DNA of 64,000 nucleotides from CAZFHZ01 sp964519015 (GTDB taxonomy: Bacteria > Blakebacterota > Blakebacteria > Blakebacterales > CAYUVJ01), in contig CAZFHZ010000005.1 of assembly GCA_964519015.1 (NCBI GenBank), positions 1 to 64,000 on the forward strand. The letters run 5' to 3'. The position numbers and the translations under genes are program-made. How positions within the stretch are numbered: position 1 is the stretch's first letter; every line of letters starts with the position of its first letter. Below, piece by piece: positions 34,694-44,394 of this stretch. The notes beneath the pieces are model-generated. The model saw only the letters and a program-made list of their open reading frames with translations, did not search any database and had not been told where the DNA came from.

Positions 34694-35542
34694 ATGCTGG
34701 TCGATACCCCCCGCCGCGATCGTTCTTCCGCGGTGACCTTCATGCTCATCAGCCTGGTAGTAGCCCTCACGGCCCTGGCCGGCTGCGAACCGAACCAGAT
34801 CTTCGGCAGCTCTGACAGCAGACCGAAGAGTGGGGATCTGAAGGTCCTCTTCATCGGCAACAGCCTGACCTTCTGGTTCGAAATGCCCTACCTTCTGGAG
34901 TGCCTGCTCGAAGCTGGGGGAACACCCGCCTTCGTGGCCGATGCCTCCATCGGCGGGACCAATCTGAATGACCATCTGGACATCGCCGCGACCCGGCTGG
35001 CGGTGACCCAAGAGGCCTGGGACGTGGTCGTCCTGCAGGATGGGCGCTACGAGATTGTGCTGCCCGCTTCCCGGGCCGGGATTATCGGGGATTTCCAGGA
35101 GTGGCGGGACCGCATCCGGAGCGAGTGCCCGCAAGCGCGCATCGTGATGTACCTGGACTACGCCCTGGACCAGGACTTCGAAGTAGCTGGAATACCGTAC
35201 ACCCGGGGTGAGTTCACGTCCCTGCTGCGGCAAGCCACCCTCATCGTAGCCGACAGCCTGGGGCTGGAGGTCGCGCCGGTCGGCTGGGCCTGGGAGCGGG
35301 TGATGGTGGAACATCCCGAGTTCTACCTCTACGACAAGGACGAAACCCACCCCGGCCGCCTGGGACAGTACCTGCAGGCGAATGTCTACTATGCGACGCT
35401 CCTGGGACGCAGTCCGGCCGGCCTGGAGTTCTACGCCTCACTTCCCGCCGATGTCGCCCTCTACTTCCAACAGGTGGCGGGCGAGGTCGTGCTGAGCGAG
35501 TCCTCAGCCTGGAACCTGCCGGCAGCAGCCGTCCGGCGGTGA
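34694..35542 (+). CDS. SGNH/GDSL-family lipoprotein hydrolase
   Basis: A 282-residue protein. The signal LISLVVALTALAGC ends in a lipobox (Cys at about 31). The SGNH fold follows: block I LFIGNSLTFWF with the nucleophile Ser, block II-like GGTNLNDHL, VVVLQDG, and the catalytic Asp/His pair in DKDETHPGRLGQYL. Such enzymes are esterases or deacetylases acting on lipids or sugars in the envelope. Start at ATG 34694 (AGGA upstream); a longer ORF from 34586 would lack a proper signal start. Convergent with the candidate selenoprotein gene. Confidence 0.85.
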   Translation: MLVDTPRRDRSSAVTFMLISLVVALTALAGCEPNQIFGSSDSRPKSGDLKVLFIGNSLTFWFEMPYLLECLLEAGGTPAFVADASIGGTNLNDHLDIAATRLAVTQEAWDVVVLQDGRYEIVLPASRAGIIGDFQEWRDRIRSECPQARIVMYLDYALDQDFEVAGIPYTRGEFTSLLRQATLIVADSLGLEVAPVGWAWERVMVEHPEFYLYDKDETHPGRLGQYLQANVYYATLLGRSPAGLEFYASLPADVALYFQQVAGEVVLSESSAWNLPAAAVRR

Positions 35543-35555
35543 ATCGCGGACCCGG

Positions 35556-36557
35556 TCAAGGGCGCCGCAGCAGGACGTAGACGTAACCGTGAAGCTCCCG
35601 GTCGGCCTCGGTCTGCTCCGCCAGATTGCCGATCAGCAGATCGTCGTGACCATCCTCGTTCCAATCGCAGACGAAGAGCCGGACCCGATGACCGAGCGTC
35701 CCGGGCGGCAGGATCAGTTCGGGAGCATGCAGTCCCAGAGGACGCCGGCGACCGGCCGGTCGGCCCCGCAGGAACCAGACACTCCCATCCTCGAAGCCCA
35801 CCAGAAGATCAAGCGTGCCGTCCGCATCCCAGTCCACGGCCAACGGGTAGCTCTCCCGAAGACCCTCCAGCATCGGTGCGTCCCCGTCGATAGGCAGGAG
35901 GCGGCGCTGGAAGAGGTCGGGGTGGGCCCGGTCACCCAGGTTCTCCGACCAGGCGATCCAGCCGATACCGTTGCCGACCAGCATGTCCAGGTCCCCGTCC
36001 CGGTCCCAGTCGGCGAAGGAGCAGGCGCTCTCTCTTTTGGCGAGGAAGGCATAATCGAACTCGGTCAGGACACCGCTGACCAGGAATCCGTCCGGTGATC
36101 CGCGGAACCAGTAGATATCACCGGGATTGTAGCAGCCGGAAAGCAGGTCGAGATAGCCGTCGCCGTCCAGGTCCGCGAACTGCGGAACCAGACCCATGCA
36201 TCAGCCGAAGGGCACCCGGATGGGTCGGCCGTCGGCCGTCTGCAGCCAGGTGAACCCCTCGAACCGCGGTTTGCTATCGGTACCCCGGTTCAGGTAGATC
36301 CGGCCGGCGCCATCCTGGAACTGACCCACCAGGAGGTCCTTCCGACCGTCGCCGTCGAAGTCGAAGACGGCCGGGGCGGCATGCCCCTTCTCCACATCGA
36401 TGGGATTCTCCCCGTCCAGGATGAGGGCAGGGGGGTCCAACCGATGCCAATAGGGATCCCGGTCCGAGCCGGTTGTGTGGGAACGCCCTCCGTCACGATG
36501 GGATGCGCATGCCGCGAGGATGAGGAGCGGAGGGAGGACAGCAGCCGATACCCGCAT
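35556..36557 (-). CDS. FG-GAP/VCBS-repeat lipoprotein with in-frame TGA, candidate selenoprotein
   Basis: Read through one in-frame TGA (36201-36203), the gene encodes 333 residues. A lipobox (LAAC, Cys17) follows the start at 36557, which has AAGGAGG 6 nt upstream. Five FG-GAP repeats are seen: FDFDGDGRKDLLVG before the TGA, then FADLDGDGYLDLLSG, FADWDRDGDLDMLVG, AVDWDADGTLDLLVG and VCDWNEDGHDDLLIG after it. TGA is codon 119, in PFG-[TGA]-CMGL, so the pair would be Sec-Cys. The two halves are in the same frame and the repeat series is incomplete without both. A SECIS-like hairpin follows the TGA. If not recoded, it is a pseudogene or a sequencing error. Function unknown; probably surface-attached. 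Confidence 0.75.
36170..36203 (-). promoter_or_regulatory. Candidate bacterial SECIS element (in-frame UGA plus hairpin)
   Basis: In the mRNA the UGA (36203-36201) is followed by 11 nt and then a hairpin at 36189-36170: G-G pair with C-C, one U is bulged, U-C-C-G-C pair with G-C-G-G-A, loop AGUUC. The E. coli fdhF SECIS has the same 11-nt distance, two G-C pairs, a bulged U at the same position (U17) and a GU in the apical loop. The loop G lies 20 nt after the UGA, inside the range described for bacterial SECIS elements. Confidence 0.65.
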
Positions 36558-36615
36558 AGTCGGCCTCCTTGCTCGCTGCACCAAGGACGACCGGTGGGCC
36601 CGCTCGTTTAGCTCC

Positions 36616-38292
<1,677 letters not shown>

Positions 38293-38295
38293 GTT

Positions 38296-38569
38296 AGTGT
38301 CCCGGGTCAGAATCTCGCATCATTTCGTTGCGCCGACAGGGTAGCAGATGCCAGGCGCGGCGACGAATGCGATGCGGTGGCATCGGGGAGGAGTCGCAAC
38401 ACCGCAGATGCTGCCCTGTCGGCGCAACCCTTTGGGCGGATGGGGCTTGCGGGTGATCTCTGCGTTGCTCGTCGTCGACGATGCGCACCGGCATCGCCTC
38501 CTCCTCCCGCCTTGACCTCGCCCGCAAGGTCCATCCGCGAAATGGTGCGAGATTCTGATCCGGGACACT
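38296..38569. repeat. 274-bp MITE-like inverted-repeat element
   Basis: Terminal inverted repeats of 32 bp (38296-38327 and 38538-38569, 30 of 32 matching) bound the element, each beginning AGTGTCCCGG. Inside are two hairpins: a perfect 15-bp pair (38327-38341 with 38414-38428) and an 18-bp pair with 2 mismatches (38436-38453 with 38521-38538). It fills almost the whole 313-bp gap between ettA and the propeller gene and encodes no convincing protein. A 77-bp relative lies at 30127-30203. I see no clear target-site duplication. Confidence 0.85.
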
Positions 38570-38605
38570 GGGCTCCTCGGGATCGGTGTCCGGCCGGCCG
38601 GCCCC

Positions 38606-41600
38606 TTACCGCTCCGGACCGGCGGCCGGGTCGATCGGGACGATCGGTTCTTTGCCCGCCCGGCGCAGGCGCTCGTTGAAGGCGGCCAGCTCCTTCTCCA
38701 CAACGGACCGATAGGCGTCGAGCTGGACCTGCAGCTGGGCGCTCAGGCCTGCGAAGACCTCGTAGGATTGGTCGGTCGGGCGATAGGGACCCGACTGCAC
38801 CACCCCGAGCAGAGCGGCGATCTTGTTGTTGAGCTTAATGGGGAAATTGAGCGGGTCCTGGCCGCTCCGGTTCTTGACCTGGTAGATCTCGGCCTCCACG
38901 GCGCTCAGCTTCGTCTTGATCGTCTCGGCGTCCCGGCGCAGGCGGCTGTCGTCGGCCACCGCGGTGTCGAGCTTCGCTTTGATGTCCCGGATCCGCACCA
39001 CCGTGTCGTTGGCGTCGTTGGCCCGGTCGCAGATGCGCAGGCTGAACTCGAACTGGACCGCCAGGTCGTCCTCGCTCGAGCCGCTGCGGGGATCCCCCCG
39101 CCAGCGGAAGGTCCGGCTCTGGCTGTAACCGCCGGCCGTCAGGGTGACCTTATAGACTCCCGGAGCGGCGGTGATGGGGGAGGGGCCGGCCGCCCACAGG
39201 ATCATCCCCTCGAAGCCGCGGAAGGAAGGATATTGCAGGAAGGCGGAGGTGCGGTGCATCCCTGCCTTAGTGGACAGGCCCGCCCCGGCGCCGCGCCCGC
39301 CGCTCTCCACCGTCATGAACTCCCGGCCGGCCGGGTCGGTGAAGGTCAGGCTGACCCGCTCGACGTCCTGCGGGAGGTAGTAGTCGAGCACCACGCCGCT
39401 GGGCGGGTTGGTCCCGACCGGAGTGGTGCTTGCCGCGCCCCCGCGGCCGCCGAAGCCGCCCCCCCAGCGGACCGCCCAGGCATCCTTGGGCGGGAAGAAG
39501 TGGGGGGCGGATGTGCTTACTCCGCCGTCGGCCAGCCGGCGGAGCGGAGTGATATCGTCCAGGACCCAGAAGGAGCGGCCGTGGGTGGCGGCGATCAGGT
39601 CATCCTCCTTGATGGCCAGGTCGTGCACCGGCACCAGGGGCAGGTTGAGCTGGAGGGGCTGCCAGCGCTCCCCGTCGTCGAAGGAGACGAAGACCCCCAT
39701 CTCGGTCCCGGCGAAGAGCAGACCCTTCCGGACAGGATCCTCGCGCACGACCCGTACGAAGGTGGTGGCGGGGATACCGGCGACCTTCTTCTCCCAGGTC
39801 ACGCCGAAGTCACGGGTGCGGTAGATCCAGGGGGAGTAGTCGTCGTTCTCATGGTTGTCCACAGCCAGCCAGGCGGTCCCCTCGTCGTGGGGAGAGGCCT
39901 CGATCATGCTGCAGAGGCCCCACTCCGGCATACCGGCCGGGGTGATCCGCTGCCAGAAGCCGCCGGCGTCCCGGGAGACGTGCACCAGCCCGTCGTCGGA
40001 GCCGGCCCAGAGCAGGCCGGGTCGCCGGGGGGACTCGGCCAGGGTGAAGACGGTGGCGTAGTACTCCACGCTGGTGTCGTCCTTGGTGATCGGACCCCCC
40101 GACTCCTGCAGGGTGCGCGGGTCGGCGCGGGTCAGGTCGGGGCTGATCGCCTTCCAGGTCTCTCCGCTGTTGGTGGACTTCAGCACGAACTGGGAACAGG
40201 TGTAGAGCAGGTCGGGATCGTTTGGGGAGAAGAGGATGGGATAGGTCCACTGGAAGCGGAACTTGGCGTCGATGGCCCCATGCCCCATCGGGTTGTCGGG
40301 CCAGGGATTGACGTCCCGGTCAAGCCCGGTGCGGTGGTCGAGCCGGGTCAACAGCCCGCCGTAGGAGCCGCCGAAGACGATGTCGGGATCGTCCGGCTGG
40401 ACCGCGATGTAGCCGCTCTCCCCGCCGGCGGTGTCCGTCCAGTCGGCGTCGGTGATCCCGCGGCCGGTGGTGCGGCTTACGATCCGGGCGGTCGAGTTGT
40501 CCTGCTGCGCGCCCAGAATCCGGTAGGGGAAGGCGTTATCGGTGGTCACGTGGTAGAACTGGGCGGTGGCGAAGTCCTGGTCGCTCCAGGTCCGCCCCCC
40601 GTCGAAGGTGACGTTGGCTCCCCCGTCGTTGGAGTTGATCATCGCCAGCGGGTCGTCGGGACTGATCCAGAGGTCGTGGTTGTCCCCGTGCGGCACCTGG
40701 ATCGAGGAGTAGTTCTGCCCGCCGTCGGTGGAGCGGTAGCAGCCGGTGTTGAGCACGTAGACCTTCTCCCGGTCCTTCGGGTCGGCGTAGATGCGGGTGT
40801 AGTACCAGGCGCGCTGGCGGAAGCGGCGGTCGTCGGTGAGCAGCGTCCAGCTCGCCCCGGCGTCGTCGGAGCGGAAGATCCCGCCTGCCTCGGCCTCCAA
40901 GATGGCCCAGACCCGTTGCGGGTCGGCCGGGGAGACGGCCACCCCGATCTTGCCCAGGACCCCCTTGGGCAGGCCGGGGTTACGGCTCAGTTCCTTCCAG
41001 GTGGCGCCGCCGTCGGTCGACTTGTAGAGACGGCTGCCGGGGCCGCCGCTGTTGAGCTGCCAGGGGGTGCGCCACGCTTCCCAGGTGGCCGCATAGAGCA
41101 CGTCGGGGTGCCCCGGCTCCAGGGAGAGGTCGACCGCCCCGGAGCGTTCGTCGACGTAGAGGACCTTCTTCCAGGTGGCCCCACCGTCGGTCGACTTGAA
41201 GACCCCGCGCTCCGGGCTCGGCCCGTAGACATGGCCCAGCGCCGCCACCCAGACGATGTCGGGATCGGTGGGGTGGACCCGCACCCGGGCGATGAAGCGC
41301 GTATCACGCAGTCCGATGTGGGTCCAGGTGTCACCGCCGTCGGTCGACTTGTAGACCCCGTCCCCGTGGGAGATGTTGCCCCGGATCTGGGTCTCCCCCA
41401 TCCCGACGTAGATCACGTCTGGGTTGGAAGCGCTCACCCCGATGCCCCCCACCGATCCGGTGCCGAAGAAACCGTCGGAGACGTTCTTCCAGGTAGCGCC
41501 TCCGTCCGTGGTGCGCCACAGGCCCCCCCCGGTCGCCCCCATGAAGAAGACCTGAGGCCGCCCAGGCACCCCGCTGACGGCCGTGCAGCGCCCTCCCCGG

Positions 41601-41746
41601 AAGGGGCCGATCTCCCGCCACTGCAGTCCGCCGAAGAGGGCGGGGTCCACGCCCTGGGCGCCGGCCGGAGCCGGGCCGGTCAGAGGAAGGAGCAGGAGGA
41701 GGGTGAGGAGGGTGGTGGGCCGCGGCCGGATCGGGTGGGTCGGCAT
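38606..41746 (-). CDS. Exported BNR/sortilin-like beta-propeller protein
   Basis: A 1046-residue secreted protein with a signal peptide (LLTLLLLLPLTGPAPAGA-QG). Many BNR/Asp-box repeats (GVYKSTDGGDTWTHIG, GVFKSTDGGATWKKV, LYKSTDGGATWKEL, IFRSDDAGASWTLL) span about residues 60-700, giving a tandem propeller of the VPS10/sortilin-like glycosyl-hydrolase group. After residue 770 comes a beta-sandwich-like region (VVLDYYLPQDVERVSLTFTD) and a coiled-coil-like tail (900-1030). These proteins are frequent and multi-copy in Gemmatimonadota and Acidobacteriota; substrates are mostly unknown. Confidence 0.9.
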   Translation of the reverse strand: MPTHPIRPRPTTLLTLLLLLPLTGPAPAGAQGVDPALFGGLQWREIGPFRGGRCTAVSGVPGRPQVFFMGATGGGLWRTTDGGATWKNVSDGFFGTGSVGGIGVSASNPDVIYVGMGETQIRGNISHGDGVYKSTDGGDTWTHIGLRDTRFIARVRVHPTDPDIVWVAALGHVYGPSPERGVFKSTDGGATWKKVLYVDERSGAVDLSLEPGHPDVLYAATWEAWRTPWQLNSGGPGSRLYKSTDGGATWKELSRNPGLPKGVLGKIGVAVSPADPQRVWAILEAEAGGIFRSDDAGASWTLLTDDRRFRQRAWYYTRIYADPKDREKVYVLNTGCYRSTDGGQNYSSIQVPHGDNHDLWISPDDPLAMINSNDGGANVTFDGGRTWSDQDFATAQFYHVTTDNAFPYRILGAQQDNSTARIVSRTTGRGITDADWTDTAGGESGYIAVQPDDPDIVFGGSYGGLLTRLDHRTGLDRDVNPWPDNPMGHGAIDAKFRFQWTYPILFSPNDPDLLYTCSQFVLKSTNSGETWKAISPDLTRADPRTLQESGGPITKDDTSVEYYATVFTLAESPRRPGLLWAGSDDGLVHVSRDAGGFWQRITPAGMPEWGLCSMIEASPHDEGTAWLAVDNHENDDYSPWIYRTRDFGVTWEKKVAGIPATTFVRVVREDPVRKGLLFAGTEMGVFVSFDDGERWQPLQLNLPLVPVHDLAIKEDDLIAATHGRSFWVLDDITPLRRLADGGVSTSAPHFFPPKDAWAVRWGGGFGGRGGAASTTPVGTNPPSGVVLDYYLPQDVERVSLTFTDPAGREFMTVESGGRGAGAGLSTKAGMHRTSAFLQYPSFRGFEGMILWAAGPSPITAAPGVYKVTLTAGGYSQSRTFRWRGDPRSGSSEDDLAVQFEFSLRICDRANDANDTVVRIRDIKAKLDTAVADDSRLRRDAETIKTKLSAVEAEIYQVKNRSGQDPLNFPIKLNNKIAALLGVVQSGPYRPTDQSYEVFAGLSAQLQVQLDAYRSVVEKELAAFNERLRRAGKEPIVPIDPAAGPER

Positions 41747-41857
41747 GGTCGGTCTCCCGGGGTGAGGGATGGATCTGGGTAGAGGTCTGTTGTACTCCGA
41801 CCAGGGCCGGGATTCAAGGGGGTGGTCCCGGGTCGGTGAGCGGAGCGAGAGGGCCGC

Positions 41858-42373
41858 TCAGGGGGGAGGCAGGGCGCGCACCCGGTAGTCGCGGAAGCGG
41901 GAATAGCAGGGAGAAGGGGAGGAACGCTCCTCGGCGATGGGGCGCTCGAAGCTCACTTCAACCGGATGCTCCGGGGTGCTTTCCAGCAGCAGGCGGAGCG
42001 AGGGGCCGGCGATCTCTCCAGAGAAGTCTCCGCCCCAGGCCTGGTTGAGATAGACGATCCGGACGCTCGAACGGTCGAGGCAACCGAGCACGATCCCGTT
42101 CGCCCGCAGGGCGGGGTCGTCGGCGTGGGTCTTCAACCAGGGGATCAGGCCAGCCGGCTCCGCCCTGGTCACGACCAGCACCACCCAGGGAGCGTTGCTC
42201 CCCGCCCGCTCCTCCAGCCGGACATACCCTTGCGTGACCACCCGGCCGATGTAAGACCCGAAGAAGGCGGAGGGGGGGGTCTGCGGCCGGGCGCGGGCGG
42301 GCTCGGTCCTCCGGGGGAGGGGACCGGCCAGGAGCGCGGTGCATAGGAGCCAGCCGAGGTGACGAGCGGGCAA
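41858..42373 (-). CDS. Hypothetical secreted protein
   Basis: A 171-residue protein with a plausible signal peptide (LGWLLCTALLAGPLP) and no recognised domain. The mature region has strand-forming segments (APWVVLVVTRAEPAGL, SVRIVYLNQAWGGDFSGEI, LRLLLESTPEHPVEVSF) and two Cys (in VLGCLD and SPCYSR). It stands alone between the propeller gene and the exporter genes, with about 70-110 bp on either side. Coding is supported by codon pattern and by a GGGAGG sequence before the ATG; function unknown. Confidence 0.65.
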   Translation of the reverse strand: MPARHLGWLLCTALLAGPLPRRTEPARARPQTPPSAFFGSYIGRVVTQGYVRLEERAGSNAPWVVLVVTRAEPAGLIPWLKTHADDPALRANGIVLGCLDRSSVRIVYLNQAWGGDFSGEIAGPSLRLLLESTPEHPVEVSFERPIAEERSSPSPCYSRFRDYRVRALPPP

Positions 42374-42444
42374 GGGAACCTCCCGGGCAGAGCCCCGGCG
42401 GGGGGGCCTCTCCCGGACAGGATAGCCGTCGGCGGAGCGGTCTG

Positions 42445-44394
42445 TCAGGCCTCGTGCGCGGAGCCGGCCGACACCGCGTTGCCGTTGGCCCGTTCCTGGG
42501 CCTGGTACTGGAGCTGGTAGAGGCGGTGGTAGATGCCGCCGGCGGCGAGCAGCTCGGCGTGGCTGCCGACCTCGCGCACCTCCCCCTTGTGGAGGACGAT
42601 GATCTGGTCGGCCTTCTGGATGGTGGAGAGCCGGTGGGCGATGACGATGGTAGTGCGCCCGGCCATCAGTTTATCCAGCGCGTCCTGGATGAGGACCTCG
42701 GTCTCGGTATCCACGCTGCTGGTGGCCTCGTCGAGCACCAGGATGGTCGGATCGAAGGCGAGCGCCCGGGCGAAGGCGAGCAGCTGCCGCTGTCCGGCCG
42801 AGAGGGTGGAACCGCGCTCTTCGACCCGGCTGTCGTAGCCGTCGGGGAGGCGGCGGATGAAGGGGTCGGCGTTCACGTGCCGGGCGGCGGCCTCGACATG
42901 CTCCCGGCTGATGCGTTCCTCCCCCAGCCGGAGGTTCCCTTCGATCGTGCCGCTGAAGAGGAAGACATCCTGCAGCACCACCCCCACCGAGGCGCGCAGC
43001 CGGGCCAGGTCCATCTCCCGGATGTCCATCCCATCCAACCGGATACATCCCCGCTGCACGTCGTAGAGTCGGGTGAGCAGGCTGATGATGGTGGTCTTCC
43101 CCGAGCCGGTGGCCCCCACGATGGCCACCCGTTGCCCCGGGGCCACCTGGAAGGAGACGTTCTTGAGGACCCACTCCCGCTCCGGGCTCGTGCCCGGCCC
43201 GGTCTCCCCCGCCTCGTTCACGTCGACCGACCGCATCCCCCGGCGCTGGGAGGTCTCCTCGTCGTCGGTCGGACCGCTCTCGTAGCCGAACCAGACGTTG
43301 CAGAAAGCCACTTCCCCTGCCATGGGCTCCGGGAAGAGGGGCTGCGGAGGATCGGTGATGGTGATCTTCTCGTCGAGCAGGCGGAAGATCCGTTCACTCG
43401 AGGCCATGGCCGACTGCATGATGTTGTACTTCTCGGCCAGGTCGCGGATGGGCCGGTAGAACCGTTCCACGTAAAGGATGAAGGCGTAGACCGTGCCGAA
43501 GGTCATCGTCCCGGCCAGAATGCCGCCGCCGCCGAACCAGATGAGCAGGGCGAGCGCCAGGGCGCTCAGAAAATCGACGCCGGGGAAGAAGAGGGCGTAG
43601 TAGAAGATGGTGCGCTCGAAGGCGTCCCGGTATTCACCGTTCAGGCCCTTGAAGTGCTCGTAGTTGCGCTTCTCCCGGGTGAACATCTGGACCACCCGGA
43701 TCCCCATCAGGTTCTCCTGCAGGAAGGCGTTCATCCGCCCCAGTTTGGCCCGCGTCTCGGCGTAGGCGTCGCGCGCCTTCACCCGGAACCACATGGTAGC
43801 GGCCACCAGCAGGGGGAGCACGATCATGACCACGCTCGCCAGGGTGGCGTTCAGGTAGAACATGAAGGCAACGATCCCGGTGAGCAGGAAGAAGTCGCCG
43901 AAGATGGCCACCACACCGCTGGTGAACATCTCGTTGAGGACCTCCACGTCGTTGGTGAGCCGGGTCATCACCCAGCCGACGCTGGAGCGGTCGTAGTAGG
44001 ACATCGGCAGATCAAGCAGGTGCTCGTAGAGTTCGCCGCGCAAGTCGTTCATGGCCCGCTGGCCGGTCAGGTTCATCAGGTACATCTGCCCGAACTGGAG
44101 CAGGAAGGAACCGACGATGGTGGCCAGGAAGAGAAGCGAGAGACGGTCGATCCCGGCCAGCCGCTGGGCCATTGGTACCTGCCCGGCGGTGGTCGGGTCG
44201 ATGAAACGGTCGATAAGCAGCTTGGTGATGGCCGGCCCGGCCAGCTGGACGACCGAACCGAGCAGCATCAGCAGCACGCTGAACCCCACCCACATCCGGT
44301 AGGGGCGCAGGTAGCGGAGCAGCCGGCCGAGCAGCCGCCGGTCGAGCGCCTTCCCCTCGACCTCGGACGCGGATCCATGACCCCCGCGCCTCAT
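42445..44394 (-). CDS. ABC exporter half-transporter (canonical ATPase site subunit)
   Basis: A 649-residue type IV ABC exporter subunit: six-helix membrane domain (about 30-330), then the nucleotide-binding domain with Walker A GATGSGKTTIISLL, Q-loop VLQDVFLFSGTI, signature LSAGQRQLL, Walker B ILVLDEATSSVD with the catalytic Glu, and switch His IVIAHRLSTI. A polar insert of about 35 residues (GPTDDEETSQRRG...PEREW) separates the first beta-strands of the ATPase domain from Walker A. It overlaps the upstream subunit by ATGA, so the two form a heterodimer. Substrate not determinable; lipids or drugs are typical. Confidence 0.93.
   Translation of the reverse strand: MRRGGHGSASEVEGKALDRRLLGRLLRYLRPYRMWVGFSVLLMLLGSVVQLAGPAITKLLIDRFIDPTTAGQVPMAQRLAGIDRLSLLFLATIVGSFLLQFGQMYLMNLTGQRAMNDLRGELYEHLLDLPMSYYDRSSVGWVMTRLTNDVEVLNEMFTSGVVAIFGDFFLLTGIVAFMFYLNATLASVVMIVLPLLVAATMWFRVKARDAYAETRAKLGRMNAFLQENLMGIRVVQMFTREKRNYEHFKGLNGEYRDAFERTIFYYALFFPGVDFLSALALALLIWFGGGGILAGTMTFGTVYAFILYVERFYRPIRDLAEKYNIMQSAMASSERIFRLLDEKITITDPPQPLFPEPMAGEVAFCNVWFGYESGPTDDEETSQRRGMRSVDVNEAGETGPGTSPEREWVLKNVSFQVAPGQRVAIVGATGSGKTTIISLLTRLYDVQRGCIRLDGMDIREMDLARLRASVGVVLQDVFLFSGTIEGNLRLGEERISREHVEAAARHVNADPFIRRLPDGYDSRVEERGSTLSAGQRQLLAFARALAFDPTILVLDEATSSVDTETEVLIQDALDKLMAGRTTIVIAHRLSTIQKADQIIVLHKGEVREVGSHAELLAAGGIYHRLYQLQYQAQERANGNAVSAGSAHEA

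Noticed and set aside
35556..36557. Reassigned genetic code (TGA as an amino acid generally) to explain the broken FG-GAP gene
   Set aside because: TGA is the stop of most genes here, including many ATGA overlaps, so a global code change is excluded; only local recoding, mutation or error remain.
38294..38534. Two short minus-strand ORFs inside the 274-bp element
   Set aside because: They mirror the inverted-repeat sequence and end in the terminal repeat; no coding pattern beyond that.
38768..41782. Plus-strand open frame of about 1000 codons opposite the BNR propeller gene
   Set aside because: Antisense shadow of a repetitive GC-rich gene; Gly/Val/Asp-rich composition without domains.
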